A stretch of DNA of 64,000 nt, taken from contig NZ_FNAN01000017.1 of NCBI RefSeq assembly GCF_900101885.1, positions 1 to 64,000 of the forward strand, read 5' to 3'. Position numbers and translations under genes: made by a program. The stretch comes from Dyadobacter soli (lineage in GTDB: Bacteria; Bacteroidota; Bacteroidia; Cytophagales; Spirosomataceae). Shown piece after piece: positions 32,623-41,277 of the stretch. The notes beneath the pieces were generated by a model that worked only from the letters and a program-made list of their open reading frames with translations, searched no databases and was not told the origin of the DNA. Position 1 is the stretch's first letter. The number at the start of each line of letters is the position of its first letter.

Positions 32623-34482
32623 TCACAAAATTTTCATAAAAGCCACGATTGCCCTTTTTTCAGGATCGGTTAGATTCAGTTTATCAAACGGCAGCGTCTG
32701 ATTATCCAGATTAAAACCTAAACCATTCCCACCTCCCTGATCGTAGAAATCTACCACCTCTTCCAACGTTTTGAAAACGCCGTTGTGCATGTAGGGGGCG
32801 GTGAGCGCTACGTGGCGGACGGTGGGGGTTTTGAAGGCGTAACGGTGCGGTTCGCGTTTGGTGAGGACGAATTTACCTACGTCCGGGTCGACGGTTTTGC
32901 CTTCGGGGGTGGCAGGCGTACCGAGTACTTCACTTTCGGTTTCGAGGTATGCGGGCGGCACAGTGCCGTTGAAAAGCGGGAAGAAATGGCAGGTAGCACA
33001 TTTGGCCTTACCCATAAAAAGGTTGAAACCCGACATTTCTTCGATGGTCAATGTGTTTTCAGGACCGCGGAAATGGCGGTCGAGGCGGGAATCGAGGGAT
33101 GAAAGCGAGCGGATGTAGCTGGCTATGGCGTTTTTGAGGTTGCTTTCGGTGATGCCGTCGGAATAAGCTTCTTCGAAAAGTTTCTGCGACGCGGGCTGCT
33201 TGCGCAATGCGGTCACAGCTTCCGGGAGCGAGCCGTGCATTTCATCGGGATTGCGGATCACGTCGCTGGCCTGGTCTTCGAGGAAGGTTACGCGTGAATC
33301 GGCGAACTGAACGGCTTGGAATGACGCATTAAGCAAGGTAGGCGCATTGCGGCTGATGCGGGCACCATTGAAACCGATGGCGAAACTCTTTGGCTCGCCG
33401 TCGGTAAATGCTTTGTCGGGTTGGTGACAGGTGGCGCACGTGCGGCCCGCGTTGTTGGATAATATCGGATTGAAAAACAGCATTTTACCTAACTCTATGC
33501 GTTGGGCGGTCATGGATTGTTCTTCAAAGTTGATGAAGTAATTGGCATTGAATGCGCCCGAGTCCGTAAGCGTACGTGCAGACGCGGATAGCAATCTTTT
33601 TTCAGTAAAAACAGGGATACCCAGCGCCTTCTGCGCATCGAGCAACCTGCTGCTGAGCGGATTGGCGTATTGCTTTATAAATTCCAGCCTGTCAAATGCA
33701 TTGAAATCCGGGGATTGGCGGATATAACCGATGGCTGCATTGAAAGTACTGTCGAGACGGGCGGCTAATGCATTGTTCGCATTTCCAGTAGTGTAATGAG
33801 CCAGCTGGTGTTGCATACCCGCGAGCGCCGAGGCTACCTCAGGCAACGAGTGAAATGCCACAGGCGAATCGAAACCGGTAATCCCCATCGATACAATGCG
33901 GAAAACTTCCAGCCGCATGGCATCGAATACGTGGCTGTCGGTGAGGTCGTTGGTATCCGAAACTTTCCGCAACCGGTTCACATTGGCGCGGATGACATTA
34001 GCGGCATGCAGCATGTCGGGGTAAGCATCCGTCGCGACATCAGGAAATACCATTTCTTCCAAAACCTGAAAACCTTGCGGCTCATTCACACGCAAATCGT
34101 CGTCTACTTCCGGGATGTTCGGGCCGTTGAGCGCGCGCGTGGTTTCGGGACTGTAATAGGCCGAGATAAACTCCACCCGCTTGTAGGCAAGGCGCGCGCG
34201 CTTGAAGGATTCCTGAATGGCAGCCGGTTGTTTTGCCCGGATATCGGCCTGCAAGCGGCTTACGGCGCTGTCGAGCGATGTGATACTTTGCATAAAAGTA
34301 TGCTTCACCGCCCCGGCAGGTGCCTGGTTTGAATGATCGGTGCCCGGCTTGGCAGGCCTGGGGCCCGTCAGCCACCAGATCAGGCAGACGATCAGCGGGA
34401 TGACGATGATCAGGAATATCGAAAAAAGCAGCCTTCTATGGCGATAAACGAATGAATTGGGGTTACGCTCGAATTTCAGCAT
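32623..34482 (-). CDS. Di-haem cytochrome c peroxidase (CcpA/MauG family) with extra N-terminal helical domain
   Basis: A 619-residue protein. An N-terminal membrane anchor (LLFSIFLIIVIPLIVCLIWW, ~14-37) precedes a ~230-residue helical region with LNGPNIPEV and PQGFQVLEEMVF, resembling the helical N-terminal part of Bacteroidota peroxidases and imelysin-like proteins. Then comes the di-haem core with two CxxCH haem sites, CATCH at ~345 and ~493, plus the conserved TPTVRHVALTAPYMHNG segment. Such enzymes reduce H2O2 or carry out related oxidations in the periplasm. The next gene in the same direction upstream encodes a PhoX/DUF839 lipoprotein with its own terminator, so it is likely transcribed separately. 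Confidence 0.9.
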   Translation of the reverse strand: MLKFERNPNSFVYRHRRLLFSIFLIIVIPLIVCLIWWLTGPRPAKPGTDHSNQAPAGAVKHTFMQSITSLDSAVSRLQADIRAKQPAAIQESFKRARLAYKRVEFISAYYSPETTRALNGPNIPEVDDDLRVNEPQGFQVLEEMVFPDVATDAYPDMLHAANVIRANVNRLRKVSDTNDLTDSHVFDAMRLEVFRIVSMGITGFDSPVAFHSLPEVASALAGMQHQLAHYTTGNANNALAARLDSTFNAAIGYIRQSPDFNAFDRLEFIKQYANPLSSRLLDAQKALGIPVFTEKRLLSASARTLTDSGAFNANYFINFEEQSMTAQRIELGKMLFFNPILSNNAGRTCATCHQPDKAFTDGEPKSFAIGFNGARISRNAPTLLNASFQAVQFADSRVTFLEDQASDVIRNPDEMHGSLPEAVTALRKQPASQKLFEEAYSDGITESNLKNAIASYIRSLSSLDSRLDRHFRGPENTLTIEEMSGFNLFMGKAKCATCHFFPLFNGTVPPAYLETESEVLGTPATPEGKTVDPDVGKFVLTKREPHRYAFKTPTVRHVALTAPYMHNGVFKTLEEVVDFYDQGGGNGLGFNLDNQTLPFDKLNLTDPEKRAIVAFMKIL

Positions 34483-34502
34483 AATGCAGGGTGGGTATTA
34501 TT

Positions 34503-34543
34503 TCAAAAGGAAAACTCCTGGCCCGAAAATTCCGGCCAGGAGT
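34503..34543 (-). terminator. Rho-independent terminator of the DUF839 gene
   Basis: A perfect 10-base stem ACTCCTGGCC/GGCCAGGAGT with a 10-base loop (34514-34543), followed on the minus strand by TTTTCCTTTTG. It lies 15 bases beyond the stop at 34559, between the lipoprotein and peroxidase genes. Confidence 0.88.
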
Positions 34544-34558
34544 CTGAAAACTATGTAA

Positions 34559-36028
34559 TTAACGAGGCAGACCTTCAATGAGGATCAACTGGCTGGCCTG
34601 ATTCTCCGATTTACGGACAGAGCCGCCATCGACTCCTTTGTATTTATCACCGCGCCATGTATGCGCCTGAATGCCGAGCATAAATGTGTTTGGACGGCCG
34701 GTAACATCCGACACGTCGATCATACCGCTGCTTTCCCACGAACCGAATGCAGAAGTGCCGCCTACATTGTATTTGGCCGCATCAGCCTCGGTACGACGGT
34801 GATCGATTTCAAGCACCGGGGTCAGTTGTTTGGTATTGAGATTAAATTGATATACATAGCCATCATGCTTTTCGTCGCCGTAACCATTCGGGTCTTCCAT
34901 GATGTACACGTAGTCGAAAGTCGCGCAAACGTTGTCCGGGTTCTGGAACGTCTTGGCAATGCCGGTACGATCGTCGCCATCGAGCAATACTTCGAGTTTG
35001 CCTTTGGTAGGATCGTTCGCATTAAGTATCACGCGGTAAATGCGTCCGTATTTCGAACGGGAATAATCTGCATTCACACCGCTGTTATCCTGACCCGTTA
35101 CGGCGAAGATCACCTCGCGGCCCTGCTCGGTTCCACCCTTGCGGTAATCCACATCTTCCACACGTCCGAATTTGATCGCTTTCAGATCATTCACTTTGCT
35201 GTTGATCTGCGCGCCGGTCAATGTTTTGTGGTTATCGATTTTGACAAACTCCACATCATACATGGAGCCTGGCGTCATGTCCATTTCCTTCTGGTTGTTA
35301 TCGGCGCGTTTCAGCATGTAAAGCGAACCGTTGTCGAGGTCGCCCACCGTATTTGACAAATACATAGCCACCTGACCGCCATTCACATCCGAATCGTCGT
35401 CACCGATTACGACCACCGTTTTGCCCGGATAAGCAGTTTTAGGAAGCGGAACCGCATTCTCAGCGCTCCAACGGCCCAAACCAGCTACCTCGCGGGAAAT
35501 ATTTGCCTGGCTCACATTCGCGTCCACGTCCAATGCGTGTGTGCGCGACTCCTGGCCGCTTTCGCCGGAAGTGAGGAACACCGGGCCGAAACCATGCTCG
35601 GCAGGCGTTACCAGCGTAGCCGAGCACAAACGCCAGGTACCTCCGTCGGAATTGAGCACATACTCACCTTTCACAGGCTTGAAACCTTTGTCGAGGGTAA
35701 TGCGCGACACGGCGAAATTGTCCTCGTTATTCACCAGGATCGTGTAGTTACCATCGGCGTTCTGGATAAGTCCGGCGCCATCGGCAGATCCGCCGAAAAC
35801 GTAGGCCGGCGATTGTTCGAGCTGGTCGTCGCTGCTCAGCAGTGAGTAAAGTTTCACATTGCCGGCAGAGATGCGGCCATTGGTAGCGCCCGGAAGCAAT
35901 TTGGCGAGCACAGGCGTTACCGAGCGGTTTTGCAGGGTAATGTCAGGGCTGTTCGGATCGCGGTGGTCCGTACATGCACCCAATGCAAGCAGCCCGGCCA
36001 ATGCGGAATAAGTAAATAAAGGTTTCAT
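34559..36028 (-). CDS. PhoX-like (DUF839) lipoprotein
   Basis: A 489-residue lipoprotein (lipobox LALGAC, Cys ~19, then TDHRDPNSPD). The body is a beta-propeller-like DUF839/PhoX-type domain: GGTWRLCSATLVTPAEHGFGPVFLTSGESG resembles the family segment around the metal site, with later GQVAMYLSN, FARVEDVDYRKGG-like and NPDNVCATFDYVYIMEDPNG segments where Glu/Asp ligands are expected. PhoX enzymes are Ca/Fe-dependent phosphatases; activity here is unproven and the lipid anchor differs from the Tat export of classical PhoX. It is monocistronic, ended by the hairpin at 34503-34543. Confidence 0.83.
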   Translation of the reverse strand: MKPLFTYSALAGLLALGACTDHRDPNSPDITLQNRSVTPVLAKLLPGATNGRISAGNVKLYSLLSSDDQLEQSPAYVFGGSADGAGLIQNADGNYTILVNNEDNFAVSRITLDKGFKPVKGEYVLNSDGGTWRLCSATLVTPAEHGFGPVFLTSGESGQESRTHALDVDANVSQANISREVAGLGRWSAENAVPLPKTAYPGKTVVVIGDDDSDVNGGQVAMYLSNTVGDLDNGSLYMLKRADNNQKEMDMTPGSMYDVEFVKIDNHKTLTGAQINSKVNDLKAIKFGRVEDVDYRKGGTEQGREVIFAVTGQDNSGVNADYSRSKYGRIYRVILNANDPTKGKLEVLLDGDDRTGIAKTFQNPDNVCATFDYVYIMEDPNGYGDEKHDGYVYQFNLNTKQLTPVLEIDHRRTEADAAKYNVGGTSAFGSWESSGMIDVSDVTGRPNTFMLGIQAHTWRGDKYKGVDGGSVRKSENQASQLILIEGLPR

Positions 36029-36119
36029 GGTGAAGATAAACTGAGTAGTGAAATAGATTTCTACAAAGTACAGCCATTCACTTTTCGCGGAGTTTACGTA
36101 GTTATTATCAGTTTGTTAA

Positions 36120-36332
36120 GAAGCGGTGTCGCGGTGACCGACGGCCGACCGCCGACCGATGACCGCCGACCGCTTGTGGCCTGCGGCCTGACCATCGCCT
36201 GCGGCTGGCCATTGCCTTCGGCTGACCATAGACCCTATTCCAGATTAACCATGGTCGATGGTAAGGCCGAAGGCCCATGGTCGGCGCAGCCATCGGCGGT
36301 CGGCGGTCAGCGGTCGGCCGTCCGCCGTCCAC
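36120..36332. repeat. Long imperfect inverted repeat built from GACCGCC units
   Basis: The left arm (~36133-36173) is a run of GACCGCC/GACCGAT units; the right arm (~36291-36330) is its reverse complement (GGCGGTCGGCGGTCAGCGGTC-type). The ~120-base interior has further GC-rich partial palindromes (CTGCGGCCTGACCAT against ATGGTCGGCGCAG). The 20-mer at 36147-36166 is identical to 16598-16617. It occupies most of the divergent region between the DUF839 and metallo-beta-lactamase genes. Confidence 0.75.
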
Positions 36333-36386
36333 TCCGTTGCATTCCCGCCCCCGCGACTCTATCTTTGCCCGCTTACCGCCATTTCT

Positions 36387-37271
36387 ATGCCAAAATTTCA
36401 AAAAACACTCATAACGACATTCCTTGCCGGGGCGCTGCTTACGCCGTTCGCTTCCGATGCACAAACCAAAACCTATAAACTACCGTATGTACAGGCCGAC
36501 TGGTCGAAAGATTACCGGCCGTTCCGCATTGCCGGAAACCTGTATTATGTGGGTACTTACGACCTGGCCTGCTACCTCATCGCAACGCCCCAGGGACATA
36601 TCCTGATCAATACCGGCCTGGAAGGATCGGTACCGCTCATCCGGAAGCATGTGCAGGCATTGGGTTTCAAATTCGAAGACATCAAAATCCTGCTCGCCAC
36701 ACACGCGCATTACGACCACGTGGCCGGGATGGCGGCCATTAAGAAGGCCACCGCTGCCAAACTAATGATCCAGGAGAAAGACGCCAAAGCCATGGCCGAC
36801 GGCGGTGCTTCCGACTACGCGCTGGGCAGCCACGGCGCCAGCTTTGAGCCCGTAGAGCCTGATAAGCTATTGAAAAACGGGGAGGTCGTTAAATTGGGCA
36901 CTATGCAGGTGAAGCTATTGCACCATCCGGGCCACACGCCGGGCGCGAGCAGTTTCTCATTCATGGTCCGTGATGAAAAGCGCGCCTATAAAGTCTTGAT
37001 CGCCAATATGCCGAGCATTCTGGACGAAACCAAACTGTCGGGAATGCCGGGTTATGCGGAAGTGGGGAAGGATTATGCCAAAACGCTGGCGGTTATGAAA
37101 AACGAGCAGTTCGATATCTGGCTGTCGTCGCACGCAAGCCAGTTTGGCCTTCATGAAAAACACAAACCCACCGATCCTTATCGCCCGGAAGCATTTTTCG
37201 ACAAAGCCGGGTACGACAAGGCCCTCGCCAACCTCAAAAAGAGCTACGACGAAAAGATCAGGAATAAATAA
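36387..37271 (+). CDS. Subclass B3 metallo-beta-lactamase
   Basis: A 294-residue exported zinc hydrolase. The signal peptide (residues 1-~26, ending SDAQ) is cut near TKTYKLPY. The B3 zinc ligands are readable: HAHYDH (His116, His118, Asp120, His121 in standard numbering), His196 in LHHPGHTPG and His263 in LSSHASQF. The opening WSKDYRPFRIAGNLYYVGT is typical of B3 enzymes (THIN-B, L1 and environmental relatives). It should hydrolyse penicillins, cephalosporins or carbapenems in the periplasm, though some homologues have other lactone or ester substrates. The ATG at 36387 gives the signal peptide; an upstream ATG at 36258 lies within the repeat and is unlikely. No mobile element adjoins it. 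Confidence 0.92.
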   Translation: MPKFQKTLITTFLAGALLTPFASDAQTKTYKLPYVQADWSKDYRPFRIAGNLYYVGTYDLACYLIATPQGHILINTGLEGSVPLIRKHVQALGFKFEDIKILLATHAHYDHVAGMAAIKKATAAKLMIQEKDAKAMADGGASDYALGSHGASFEPVEPDKLLKNGEVVKLGTMQVKLLHHPGHTPGASSFSFMVRDEKRAYKVLIANMPSILDETKLSGMPGYAEVGKDYAKTLAVMKNEQFDIWLSSHASQFGLHEKHKPTDPYRPEAFFDKAGYDKALANLKKSYDEKIRNK

Positions 37272-39176
37272 TCACGCGGGAGAGAATGAATTGACGTTCT
37301 CTCCCGGCAAAAAAACATAAAATGTAGTACCTCTCTCCTCCTCGGTTTCGAACCAGAGTTTCCCGCCGTGCGCCTCCACAATCTGTTTTGAAATATATAA
37401 ACCCAAACCAAATGCCTGCTCGCCGGCGGTACCCGGCCGCTTGGAGGTCGTGAACGGGTCGAAAAGGTTGGGAATGGCTTCTTTGGGAATGCCGAGGCCG
37501 TGGTCTTCCACCGAAATCGTGACGCCATTGTCGGTTCGCTCCATATCGACCCGGATGGTCTCGCCTTCCGGACTGAACTTGATCGCATTCACAATCAGGT
37601 TGTTCAAAACACGCAGCAGTTTTTCGGGATCGGCATTCACGATGGCTTGCGAAGGATCATCGAGGACGAGGCGCTGGTTCTTTTCGGCGGCGCGGAATGT
37701 AAGCAGGGTTACGGCGTGATCGAGGAAAACAGGGAGATCAACGGGCTTTTTGTTCACTTCCGTTTCGTTGAAATCGAAGTCGGTTTGCAGCAGGTCGCTG
37801 ATCATGTGCAGGCAGGTTGTGCTCGACTCCCGGATCAGCTCCACGTACTGGCGCCCCTCTTCCGCGGTGGTGTCGTCGTCTTGCAGCAATGAACACAATG
37901 CATTGATGCCGCCGATGGGATTGCGGAGGTCGTGGGCCACGATTTTGATCAGCCGCGCGTAGTTCTGGTTGCTTTTTTCCAACGCGTCGGTAGTCGATTC
38001 GAGCTGCCGGAACTGCATGGTCAGCACGCGGTTGGTCTTTTTGCTCAGCTTCCAGTTGCGCCACAGTACGATAATGCTCAGCAATGTCAGCACGCAAACC
38101 GCCACGGCCAGCGTCAGCATTTCCGAATTGTATTTCGATTTCAATTGAGCCGAAATCAACTGCTGGTCCTTGACCGCGTATTCAATGTAATCGATCCCTG
38201 AAACCCGGTCGATTTCAGCCTGCTCCTCGGACAGTTTCAGCAATTTCTGACTATATACAAATGCTTCGGCATTCTCCTTCCGGCCCTCATAATAGCCGTA
38301 AAGCTTCCTGCACACGTCGCGTGCGTACATGCGATAATTCTTTTGCTCCGCCAGATCGAGCGCCTTGTTATAAAACCCGATCGCCCTGACGCGGTCTTCG
38401 GCGAGGTATTGGTCGCCCAGGTCGATCAGAAGATCCATACTGAGGTAATTCAACTGCAATGCGAGCGTTTTATCGAGCGTCTCTTCCAAAAATGCCAACC
38501 CCTTCTCCCGCTGGCCCGCCTCGATGAACTCGGTGGCCCGGAGCTGGTCGATAGCCAGTTCGAGACGGACATCGCGGTACTTTTCGGCAATGCGGTAAGC
38601 CCGGTCGATCAGCGTTGTGCGACGGTTCCGGCTGAACTTCTGAGGATATAGCAGAATGTAGTTGTAAATGACGATCGCCGTAATGGAGTCATGTTCGATG
38701 CGGTCGCCAAGTGCCATGGCCCGATCGTAATTGGACTGCGCCTTGTCGTCCCGCCCGCTCACATTATACACCGAACCGATGTTCATGAGCGTCTGCACGA
38801 TGTTCGACGAATCGCCCAGCGATACATACTGGTTATACGCATCATTATAATAGCGCAATGCGAGCTGGATATTGCCCTTGATATCGAACACGACACCGAG
38901 GTTATTGGTGGCATCGGCACGGCCCTGGGCGTAGTCGTTCCGGTAGGCTATTTGCCGCGCCTGCAATGCATAGTAGAGCGTACTGTCCGCATTTTGTTCG
39001 TAAAAAAGAAGGGAAATCCGGTTGATAACGTCGACGTAATTTGAGCTATCGCGGATGGCAGGGAGGCTCAGCTGCAACTCACGGATCTTGCCCACCTGCG
39101 CCCAAGCCGGCCGGAGCGGCCCGAGGATCATCACCAAGCCAATGAAAACCCCTCTGATGTAACAGGTTAACGTCAT
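37272..39176 (-). CDS. TPR-containing sensor histidine kinase
   Basis: A 634-residue sensor. Signal peptide (residues 1-~27, ending PAWAQ), then an exported or periplasmic region of about seven TPR-like repeats (for example NNLGVVFDIKGNIQLALRYYN, LMNIGSVYNVSGRDDKAQSNY), a single span ~352-374 and a coiled linker. Next come HisKA (AHDLRNPIGGINAL, His ~413) and a HATPase domain (NNLIVNAIKFSP, DHGLGIPKE, GLGLYISKQI). No receiver or regulator gene adjoins it. The start at 39176 was chosen because it gives the signal peptide. The stop codon directly abuts the convergent beta-lactamase stop, and the last codons form a hairpin (37276-37305). Confidence 0.9.
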   Translation of the reverse strand: MTLTCYIRGVFIGLVMILGPLRPAWAQVGKIRELQLSLPAIRDSSNYVDVINRISLLFYEQNADSTLYYALQARQIAYRNDYAQGRADATNNLGVVFDIKGNIQLALRYYNDAYNQYVSLGDSSNIVQTLMNIGSVYNVSGRDDKAQSNYDRAMALGDRIEHDSITAIVIYNYILLYPQKFSRNRRTTLIDRAYRIAEKYRDVRLELAIDQLRATEFIEAGQREKGLAFLEETLDKTLALQLNYLSMDLLIDLGDQYLAEDRVRAIGFYNKALDLAEQKNYRMYARDVCRKLYGYYEGRKENAEAFVYSQKLLKLSEEQAEIDRVSGIDYIEYAVKDQQLISAQLKSKYNSEMLTLAVAVCVLTLLSIIVLWRNWKLSKKTNRVLTMQFRQLESTTDALEKSNQNYARLIKIVAHDLRNPIGGINALCSLLQDDDTTAEEGRQYVELIRESSTTCLHMISDLLQTDFDFNETEVNKKPVDLPVFLDHAVTLLTFRAAEKNQRLVLDDPSQAIVNADPEKLLRVLNNLIVNAIKFSPEGETIRVDMERTDNGVTISVEDHGLGIPKEAIPNLFDPFTTSKRPGTAGEQAFGLGLYISKQIVEAHGGKLWFETEEERGTTFYVFLPGENVNSFSPA

Positions 39177-39352
39177 AATAAGTACCGAATCACTCCGAAT
39201 AAATATTACAAACTTTCGATTTAAATGCAAGAAAAATAAAAAATGCGCCCTTTTGAGGCGCATCCACCGTCCCGGGCCGCAGGATTTATCCCGCAGGCCC
39301 TGTGACAGTGTTCAGTCATCGGTTTTAGTTAATTTTTTTAATCAATTCATAG

Positions 39353-39436
39353 ATTCTATCTCTTCATGATTCTATTTCTTTATGATTCTCTCTCTCTTCA
39401 TGAAATTCTATCTCTTCATAAATTGCTATCTCTTTT
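39353..39436. repeat. ATTCTATCTCTTCATG minisatellite
   Basis: Four to five degenerate tandem copies of a 16-19 base unit (ATTCTATCTCTTCATG, ATTCTATTTCTTTATG, and so on). It lies between the SusD stop and the 5' end of the TPR kinase, within the gene-free interval 39177-39535. Confidence 0.75.
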
Positions 39437-39437
39437 C

Positions 39438-39532
39438 CCGTCGACTTAAGTCGACGGCAATTCATAAATGAATCTGAGATTTACAATTGATATCTATGAT
39501 TTTATCCCCTAGCCGTCGACTTTAGCCGACGG
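39438..39532. repeat. Pair of GTCGAC palindromes
   Basis: A perfect 20-base palindrome, CCGTCGACTTAAGTCGACGG (39438-39457), and a near copy, CCGTCGACTTTAGCCGACGG (39513-39532), lie 55 bases apart just downstream of the SusD gene. They may terminate or stabilise the susCD transcript, or be members of a dispersed palindrome family. Confidence 0.7.
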
Positions 39533-39535
39533 AAA

Positions 39536-41263
39536 TTAATAGCCAGGATTTTGTTTCAGTTGCGGCGACGAGTTCAGTACCGTTTGTCCGATCGGGAAGA
39601 TCTCGGTGTGGTTGTCGGCGTCGGCAGTTTTGTCCCACCAGGTGCCTTTGTTGAACACGCCCCAACGGATCATGTCGGTACGGCGGCGGCCTTCCACGAG
39701 GAATTCACGGCCCCATTCGTCGATCATTTCCTGGTCGGTGAGCTGGGTACCGTCGGCTTTGTAAAGACTTGGAGATCCGGTCGGGTAGTTACGCTTACGC
39801 ACCGCATTGAGCAACACCGCTGCGCCGGCCTTGTCGCCTGCCCGGTATTTGCATTCAGCCAGTGAATAGTAGATTTCCGCGAAACGGATCTCCGCATATG
39901 CCGAAGCAATCTTGTTCAGGTCGTCGCTTGGGTAGAACGGATATTTCACAGGGAAGATACCCGAATTGTTATCCGCATTGTTCATGTTCGAAACCTTGTC
40001 GGCGATCGGTGTACCTGGTTTCGCATCGAGGAACTTGCCTACCTGGTCACGGAAATACAATGCGTACGGGCCTTTGAAACCACGAACCGTGTCAGGCTTG
40101 CCTGCCGAATTGGTGTAGGTCAAATAGCCATGCAGGAACATTCCCTCGCGCTTGCTGTTGCCCAGGTTCTTGTATTTTTTCAAGCGAACGTCATCCGGAT
40201 ATTTCTGAAACTTCACGAATGGCTTGCCCAATGCGTGCGGGTATTCTTTGCCGTCCACGTCTAGGCCCGGCTGCATCGCGTATTTAGGGTTTGCATTACC
40301 GAAATCGGTGAAACCGAAATAGCTCGGCGCCAGGTTTGGCAGCATCCAGAAATACATTCCGCCGTCATACTGCCAGTGCGTAAGCCCGAAACTGCCCGGG
40401 AAGCCGAAAACGGTCTCTTTCGAAGTAGCATTGTTATAATCGAATGGCGCATCCCAGCGCGATTCGAGCGAGTAAGTACCATATTTGCCGTCGATCATTT
40501 CCTGGCAAAGCTTCGCGCAGTCCGCAAAACGGTCGGTACCCGTGTACACCTTCGAGTTGAGATACAACCTAACCAGCAAGGAAACTGCCCCGCCCTGCGT
40601 CCAGCGGCCTACCGCATTGGCGCCGAGGCTCTGTACCGTCGGCAATTTCGGCAGCGACTCTTTCAATTCGCTTTCAATGTACGCAAATGCCTCCTGCGGC
40701 GTCACCTGTGACCCTCCGGTCGTTTCGCCCTTCACCTTCGTCACGATCACGATGTTGCGGTAGAAATCGAGCAGGCGGATGTTCAGCCAGGCGCGAAGTG
40801 TGCGCAACTCGGAGATCATACCGTCGAGTTCAGCCTGGGTCATCTCGAATTTCGAAGGATCTTTAATGCCCTGCAAATCTTCCAGCGAGTTGGTCGCGAG
40901 CGTCACGCCGCCGTACAATGCATTCCACGGATCAGCCGTGAAGCCGTCGTTGGGCGTCCAGGTGTGGTAATGCACGCGCTGGAACTGGCCGCCGTCGAAC
41001 CAGTCGCCCTGGCGGTTTGGCGTCATGATCTCATCAGAGCTGTTTTCCTGCAACATAAACGTGCTGCCGCCCTGAATGCTCCAATAGCTGTGTTCGAATG
41101 CACGGAGGAAGTCGCGGGTAACGTCTTCACGCGTTTGGAGGAAGTTGTCGGAAGTGATCCGGTCGAAAAGTTGCTCGTCGAGATTGGTACAGCCCACCGT
41201 CGTAAGCAACAGCATCCCTGCCCCAATCTTCGATGTATATTTTAATAGATTAATGCTTTTCAT
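39536..41263 (-). CDS. SusD/RagB family nutrient-binding outer-membrane lipoprotein
   Basis: A 575-residue lipoprotein (lipobox-like TTVGC, Cys ~25, then TNLDEQ). It has the SusD-family architecture: TPR-rich helices (LRTLRAWLNIRLLDFYRNI) and the C-terminal RagB/SusD signature (IASAYAEIRFAEIYYSLAEC, LNAVRKRNYP, EWGREFLVEGRRRTDMIRW). It is the lid that binds a ligand over the SusC channel. It lies 14 bases after the SusC gene, in the same operon. No carbohydrate-active enzyme gene is nearby, so the nutrient cannot be inferred. Confidence 0.95.
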   Translation of the reverse strand: MKSINLLKYTSKIGAGMLLLTTVGCTNLDEQLFDRITSDNFLQTREDVTRDFLRAFEHSYWSIQGGSTFMLQENSSDEIMTPNRQGDWFDGGQFQRVHYHTWTPNDGFTADPWNALYGGVTLATNSLEDLQGIKDPSKFEMTQAELDGMISELRTLRAWLNIRLLDFYRNIVIVTKVKGETTGGSQVTPQEAFAYIESELKESLPKLPTVQSLGANAVGRWTQGGAVSLLVRLYLNSKVYTGTDRFADCAKLCQEMIDGKYGTYSLESRWDAPFDYNNATSKETVFGFPGSFGLTHWQYDGGMYFWMLPNLAPSYFGFTDFGNANPKYAMQPGLDVDGKEYPHALGKPFVKFQKYPDDVRLKKYKNLGNSKREGMFLHGYLTYTNSAGKPDTVRGFKGPYALYFRDQVGKFLDAKPGTPIADKVSNMNNADNNSGIFPVKYPFYPSDDLNKIASAYAEIRFAEIYYSLAECKYRAGDKAGAAVLLNAVRKRNYPTGSPSLYKADGTQLTDQEMIDEWGREFLVEGRRRTDMIRWGVFNKGTWWDKTADADNHTEIFPIGQTVLNSSPQLKQNPGY

Positions 41264-41277
41264 TGTCTTTCAATAAA

